From Xiphydria camelus (taxonomy: Eukaryota; Arthropoda; Insecta; Hymenoptera; Xiphydriidae): DNA of 64,000 nt. The stretch lies in the NCBI GenBank assembly GCA_963678675.1, contig OY783192.1:26100288-26164287 (forward strand), in the 5' to 3' direction. The notes beneath the pieces are model-generated. The model did not search any database and was not told the origin of the DNA. It saw nothing but the letters and a program-made list of their open reading frames with translations. Made by a program: the position numbers and the translations under genes. Each line of letters starts with the position of its first letter. Positions within the stretch are counted from its first letter, which is position 1. This document shows, in pieces, positions 59,396-64,000 of this stretch.

Positions 59396-60282
59396 AAGTT
59401 TAAAAATGAAGTTACTTGAACTGAGTGAATATATATTTTCTAATATTTTCCGTTGATACGAAGAGTTAGAACGAGGATGAAGTGCATAAAGAAATATACC
59501 GTAATAGACTATAAACTTTACATCAATCGTGTTGGGCTTCCACTCGGATAAAAGACTCTGTTGATACACGATTAGAGAATAGCGAATAATGAAGAGTCTA
59601 TTTAAACAGCTCCTATGTACAGCATCCTCGTTCTGACTATGTATGATGCTATTGTTTAGGACCATCTCGAAAAATATAGTCAATCTTTTCCTAATCCTCA
59701 TTAATTTAGGGTCAATCCCGCCATCAGATGGGCGGTATATAGGGTGTTTCCCAATTACGGTTCCTAACTTCAGGGTGTAATTCCTTGCAATATTTTAATA
59801 AAAAAAACTTATATAAACATGTTTCGGGAAACGCTTATATTCTGAAATATAGGGTGTTGAAGATGTCAAAAAATCAATATTTTTGCACATAAAGCTTGAA
59901 TGGTCGTTCTCAAAATTTTGAAGTTAACCCTTTGCCCTCGAGGCCTTTTTCGGTCGTGCGAATCAGCAACTCGAGATAATTTCGCGAATATCGCGAAAAT
60001 CTAATGTACATTGTGAAAAGATTGTATAGTAAACTTTGTGTTACTAAGTTTTCATCATACAAAAATTTATCCATTAAAATTACTATATACGATTAAAACA
60101 GTTATATTTACTACAGATTTGATTCCCTTTGCACTCGAGGACATTTCGCGCGCGCGAACCAGCAACTCGAGGCGATTTTACCTTTTCGCGCGGACAAACC
60201 TATTCCATGCGAATGCTAAGCTGAGACTAACTACGCTGAATAAGAATGCAGGCCGAGCCTCGTAGTATAGGTACGGGTACAC
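59396..60282. other. Intergenic DNA with element ends
   Basis: AGGGTGTTTCCCAATTACGG at 59741 looks like a transposon end. GCNAACCAGCAACTCGAG occurs at 59960 and 60155, a two-copy dispersed motif. The 166-codon minus frame at 59201-59701 is opposite the candidate exon and not convincing. Confidence 0.4.
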
Positions 60283-60766
60283 TTCCGATCTTGATGAAAC
60301 TTCGTAAATTTAAAGTTTATCGAAAAATAAGAGACCCCTATTTTTTTATAGCGGCCCAATTTTGGTTTAAGGGGGTGAAATGGACCCCTGAATTTTCACC
60401 CCCTTCGAGCTATCTCCGAAACGAAGCGAGATAGATGAAAACTTTCAATGTACGTTTTGTTTGGTTTTTTTAGTATAATAAAATCCCCTAAACAGATTTT
60501 GAAAAAAAGCATTATTTTTCAAAAAAAAAATTTTTTTATCTAATTTTTCGAAATTTCGGTTTAGTCATGTGGACCAAAATTTAGGAAATTTTATTACAAA
60601 TTCAACCATGTATGACATGATATATTTCCCTCCTACAGTTTTGCAAATTTCTAACTTTTATGTCTGATAATGAGCGGGCTACCAATGGCAGTGACGGGAT
60701 AGGTCGGGGGTTATTACTTCTATGTATTTTAATGCCACTTTTCTTTTATTTAATAAAGTTCAACTT

Positions 60767-62380
60767 CTATGGCTCATAATTATGATAATAATGGTATTCC
60801 GTGAAAAAATGTTTTATACAAAGTTGTTTCTTACACCAAGCACACGTAATAACGGCAATATCGCCACATATGTGGCATCGTGGTTCCGAGTCCTGTGCAA
60901 AACAAAATTCTACATGATGTTCAAATTCAGGAGGTCTCCTGAATATATATCCACTCTTGAACCACGAATATTTAATAAAGTTAGTAAACCGTGGTGAAGA
61001 AAACTGATTATGAGTAAGAGATTGAAGTTTTAAAATATTATCTCTCGAATGAAGGTTAATATCGTAATTGAAAAGAGTTACAATATCTGAAAACCTCCTT
61101 ACAAAATTCTTCCACATTCGAAATCCGTATACGTCTAGCGGTTGAATCAGTCCGGTGGTGCCTTGTGGAATCGTCATTAATATTATTGTCTTGTCTTCTG
61201 GTGTAGCTTCTCGAACACTTCGCTCACATTGTCCACTCCAAGAGTCCAGCAGTAAGACGCTTGTAGATCCAGTGTTAGGGAAGTAAACTTCTTGCAGCCA
61301 TGTTTTCATGAGATCGGTTGTAAGTTTCCTAGATTTGGAAGCCATGCAGTATACATTTGGCGGCCTAAACACGGTTTGTTGCACTCGTTCTCCCAATTGC
61401 CCACTAGCCTCTTTTAATACCACATAAAGAGGCGACAGTAGTTTTCCATCAGCAGATATGGTGGGTTGTATAGTATAGCTGTGGGTTGTAGAAGATATTG
61501 ATTGTACCACAGCTTCAATTTTTTTTGCCCCGATGTAGCTAAAGTTCGGCCAGAATGTATTTCTAAATTAAATCCACTCTGATCAGAGTTAAATACATTT
61601 TGTGGTCCATATTGTGTAATGAGTGGCTTCACTTGTTCTACGAAGGCATGGCTTCGTACTTTCAAACTTTCCTCACCCTCAACGTTTTTTCTCGTTACAA
61701 ACTTTGTGATCTTTCGAGAGACAATTCTATATGCTTTCTTGAATGACCTCAACCATGTTTGACTTGCTTTGAAGGTTGGAAGATTCTCTACTTCTTTTGC
61801 TTGTAAAGCCCATCGTTTAAGGTCTACATCATGTACTATTATTTTCGATCTAACTAGCTTCTACAAATTTATCAAAAGTATATTTCGCTATGCGTATTAA
61901 TTTATCATTTTGAGTACCCCCCTGTCCTACTTGCGCAGCCCATCTTCGTAATTGTCTATCAGATTTCACTTTTTTAAACTGATGTTGAACTGCTGCTACG
62001 GTTCGACGTCTTTTCTTCCCACTGTTCCAGTAATCTATGGCACTTTGTTTATATTCAAAGCTAACCGCTTCTTCATCGGGTGTACAGGGATATGGTTCTG
62101 GAGGTATAGAGGTTTCTACGTGAGGAACATCCTCGACATCCGAGTCCAGCCAGTCAGTATTAACAGCGTGCATTTCACTATCCTCGATTGAATCTTCCAA
62201 TTCCAATTTATTTTCATGTTCGACTCGAAATGATGAATCCTCCATGCTACGTATAATAATATTTTGTAATAAATCTTTCAATTGCACTTCTGCACTATTC
62301 ATTGGAGTTTCTCTTCCATTTGGTACACTGAAAACGGCCACCAATAAAGTTAACACATTGATCGGATTTATAATTGCCAT
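60767..62380 (-). pseudogene. Pogo-like DDE transposase, two frameshifts
   Basis: From ATG at 62380: an acidic N-terminal region, then a DNA-binding segment (KKVKSDRQLRRWAAQVGQGG, TFDKFVEAS). After a frame break near 61855 a CENPB-type HTH reads VDLKRWALQAKEVENLPTF, LRSFKKAYRIVSRKITKFVT. The DDE domain follows: D in NVFNSDQSGF, then, after a break in an A-run near 61527, D in SVLLLDSWSGQC and D in GLIQPLDVYGF. The C-terminus is a zinc-binding CxxC..CxxC..CxxHFF..YH segment (about 60770-60890) like that known from piggyBac CRDs. Such DDE_1/pogo enzymes with a C-terminal finger occur in arthropods. One finger residue is changed: the detached copy in the right arm reads YHYC, this one YHYY. Confidence 0.8.
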
Positions 62381-62599
62381 AATAATAATATGAATTGCTG
62401 TGCACCATAGAAACTGAATATTCAGACTAAAAAGCTTTCTCTTTCGCTTCCTTATATATAATGAAGTCGCCTCACAAGAACGAAACAGACTGGAGAGGGT
62501 GGGAGGTCCGACTTCCCAAAAAGGAGCCATCATCCTCGGAGTCCGCGTACGAAACTCAAGAGCGCGTACGAAAATATTTGTACATGGGCACAGAGCCAA

Positions 62600-62680
62600 C
62601 TAATAATAAAGCTTGTCCAAAGAACTAAACTCCCTCTTTCGCATCACCGGGGCCATATAAGGCAACCCTACAAATAACAG
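62600..62680 (-). promoter_or_regulatory. Possible transposase promoter (minus strand)
   Basis: On the minus strand a CTTATATGG sequence lies near 62658 and a TTTAGTTC Initiator-like word about 30 bases downstream (near 62628). This would make the 62600-62720 interval bidirectional, driving the transposase leftward. Weak TATA; inference. Confidence 0.35.
62653..62662. promoter_or_regulatory. CArG box CCATATAAGG
   Basis: Exact CC(A/T)6GG, the consensus bound by MADS-box factors such as SRF. It lies 47 bases upstream of the TATA box of the small gene and overlaps the possible minus-strand TATA. A chance match is possible. Confidence 0.4.
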
Positions 62681-62708
62681 GAATGTTGTTTACGGCATTT
62701 TCGAGGAG

Positions 62709-62744
62709 TATATATACAGGGCCGAGAAGCAAAGAGCTTCAGTT
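62709..62744 (+). promoter_or_regulatory. TATA and Initiator of the small gene
   Basis: TATATATA at 62709-62716 and TCAGTT with the start A at 62741 are 32 bases apart, ideal for a TATA/Initiator core promoter. The first ATG follows 31 bases after the start. Confidence 0.65.
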
Positions 62745-62771
62745 TCATTGGCTGCGTCTATCATTCAAGTG

Positions 62772-62996
62772 ATGGGTTCAAACGAGTTACCGACTTTTGA
62801 GAAGATCGTGGAGGATCTTAAAAATGGGCACATACCATTGCCGTCTCCCGGGAAATCGCTGGATCTGACATTCCGCACAACAGGACCATCCATGGCCGAA
62901 GTAGAACGAGAGCTGCAAGAATGTGAGGAGTACTGGAGGAAACAGTACGCGAAGAAGAAAAGTAAAGAAAAAAATGATTCCAACAAAAAACTATAA
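62772..62996 (+). CDS. Small intronless gene of unknown function, 74 residues
   Basis: ATG at 62772 to TAA at 62996. MGSNELPTFEKIVEDLKNGH is followed by IPLPSPGKSLDLTF, RTTGPSMAEVERELQECEEY and a lysine-rich end (WRKQYAKKKSKEKNDSNKKL). The second half should be one amphipathic helix. I chose the ATG because it sits just after a good TATA/Initiator; upstream in-frame codons lack an ATG. AATAAA at 63067-63072 is a fitting polyadenylation signal. The N-terminal F-x3-V-x2-L-x2-G...PG pattern is loosely reminiscent of the small DUF5572/Pex39-type proteins, but without their KPWE motif, so this is weak. It lies between the transposase and the inverted copy of its end, so it may be a transposon passenger or a captured host gene. 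Confidence 0.6.
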   Translation: MGSNELPTFEKIVEDLKNGHIPLPSPGKSLDLTFRTTGPSMAEVERELQECEEYWRKQYAKKKSKEKNDSNKKL

Positions 62997-63066
62997 AAAT
63001 TCAGACAATTTTATCTAACCTGTGAGTGAATTATTAGTTACTTACACACAAACAGAAAATAATATA

Positions 63067-63072
63067 AATAAA
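63067..63072 (+). terminator. Polyadenylation signal AATAAA
   Basis: AATAAA 71 bases after the stop of the small gene, in an AT-rich 3' region. Consistent with an independently transcribed gene. Confidence 0.5.
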
Positions 63073-63160
63073 TTAACGGTCGGATTTATTAATAAGATTT
63101 CTGAACAATTTTTGTCCATTTTATTTTGGTAATATTCCGCTAGACGTATACGGCTTTCGA

Positions 63161-63511
63161 ATGTGGAAGAATTTTGTAAGGAGGTTTTCAGATATTGTAA
63201 CTCTTTTCAATTACGATATTAACCTTCATTCGAGAGATAATATTTTAAAACTTCAATCTCTTACTCATAATCAGTTTTCTTCACCACGGTTTACTAACTT
63301 TATTAAATATTCGTGGTTCAAGAGTGGATATATATTCAGGAGACCTCCTGAATTTGAACATCATGTAGAATTTTGTTTTGCACAGGACTCGGAACCACGA
63401 TGCCACATATGTGGCGATATTGCCGTTATTACGTGTGCTTGGTGTAAGGAACAACTTTGTATAAAACATTTTTTCACGGAATACCATTATTGTCATAAAT
63501 ATGAGCCATAG
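63161..63511 (+). pseudogene. Detached transposase C-terminus in the right arm
   Basis: RMWKNFVRRFSDIVTLFNYD through CHICGDIAVITCAWCKEQLC to a stop at 63511 duplicates the last 116 residues of the minus-strand transposase, in inverted orientation. It has no upstream coding part. It differs by a few residues (CKEQ for CKKQ; YHYC for YHYY) and keeps all zinc-finger residues, so it is the less damaged copy. Confidence 0.85.
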
Positions 63512-64000
63512 AAGTTGAACTTTATTAAATAAAAGAAAAGTGGCATTAAAATACATAGAAGTAATAACCCCCGACCTATCCCGTCACTGCCATTGGTAGC
63601 CCGCTCATTATCAGACATAAAAGTTAGAAATTTGCAAAACTGTAGGAGGGAAATATATCATGTCATACATGGTTGAATTTGTAATAAAATTTCCTAAATT
63701 TTGGTCCACATGACTAAACCGAAATTTCGAAAAATTAGATAAAAAAATTTTTTTTTTGAAAAATAATGCTTTTTTTCAAAATCTGTTTAGGGGATTTTAT
63801 TATACTAAAAAAACCAAACAAAACGTACATTGAAAGTTTTCATCTATCTCGCTTCGTTTCGGAGATAGCTCGAAGGGGGTGAAAATTCAGGGGTCCATTT
63901 CACCCCCTTAAACCAAAATTGGGCCGCTATAAAAAAATAGGGCTCTCTTATTTTTCGATAAACTTTAAATTTACGAAGTTTCATCAAGATCGGAAGCGGC

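Larger units (their letters stand above)
60283..64000. mobile_element. Pogo-like element with 860 bp inverted arms (right end cut by window)
   Basis: The left arm 60283-61141 and the right arm 63136-63994 are inverse copies at about 97%. Each carries the element terminus, non-coding sequence (GAAAATTCAGGGGTCCATTTC) and the C-terminal part of the transposase. The single full transposase lies between them on the minus strand, together with a small plus-strand gene. The window ends right at the outer limit, so terminal repeats and target duplication cannot be checked. Confidence 0.8.

Overview
The window looks like TE-saturated nuclear DNA of an insect, quite possibly a hymenopteran. This is inferred from AT-rich sequence with GA/CT microsatellites, GT-AG introns, insect-style TATA/Initiator promoters, and a dense mix of Tc1/mariner, pogo, PIF/Harbinger, ISL2EU-like and foldback elements. 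No rRNA gene, CRISPR array, operon or confident conserved host gene is visible. Almost everything that can be named is a mobile element or its debris, often nested several levels deep.

Layout. 1-17 kb: AT-rich intergenic DNA with small inverted-repeat elements (411-1471, 2246-2650, 6293-6501, 7239-7389, 7615-7955, 12072-12880, 12986-13519, 13560-14437, 15437-15668, 15862-16954), a (CT)65 tract, and some GC-richer unique DNA (about 3000-3770, 9100-9600, 14440-15436). 17.5-23 kb: a tRNA-headed SINE-like repeat, then a 5.2 kb foldback with a decayed ISL2EU-like transposase (DDE plus SWIM-type finger) at its centre. 23-35.6 kb: a PIF/Harbinger transposon with both of its genes, a three-exon HARBI1-like transposase on + and a MADF accessory protein on -. 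Their exons interleave. A probable first exon and TATA promoter for the MADF gene lie 7 kb away, beyond a large insertion that contains a 4.2 kb near-perfect palindrome with tRNA-like segments. 35.8-45.3 kb: fragments of other transposases, a Tc1-like gene split by a 1.5 kb insert carrying a ~128 bp tandem array, a foldback rich in AGGTCA half-sites, and a mariner-type element (apparent DD41D) whose transposase is in one frame but has three internal stops. 45.3-52.6 kb: elements with subterminal arrays of a family-specific word, one holding a SWIM-finger fragment, plus more foldbacks. 52.6-60 kb: sparse DNA, a coding remnant, a large inverted duplication flanking a 20 bp tandem array and a ~139 bp satellite, and a 200-N gap in GA-rich sequence. 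60.3-64 kb: a pogo-like element with 860 bp inverted arms (continuing to the window edge) that also encloses a small intronless gene with its own TATA, Initiator and CArG box.

Theme. Several unrelated DNA transposons here have lost one end and carry instead an inverted copy of the other end, including the 3' part of their own transposase. The same architecture appears in the ISL2EU-like, pogo-like and SWIM-fragment elements; the mariner-type element has long but non-coding inverted ends. This recurrent end conversion into giant foldbacks is the most interesting pattern in the window.
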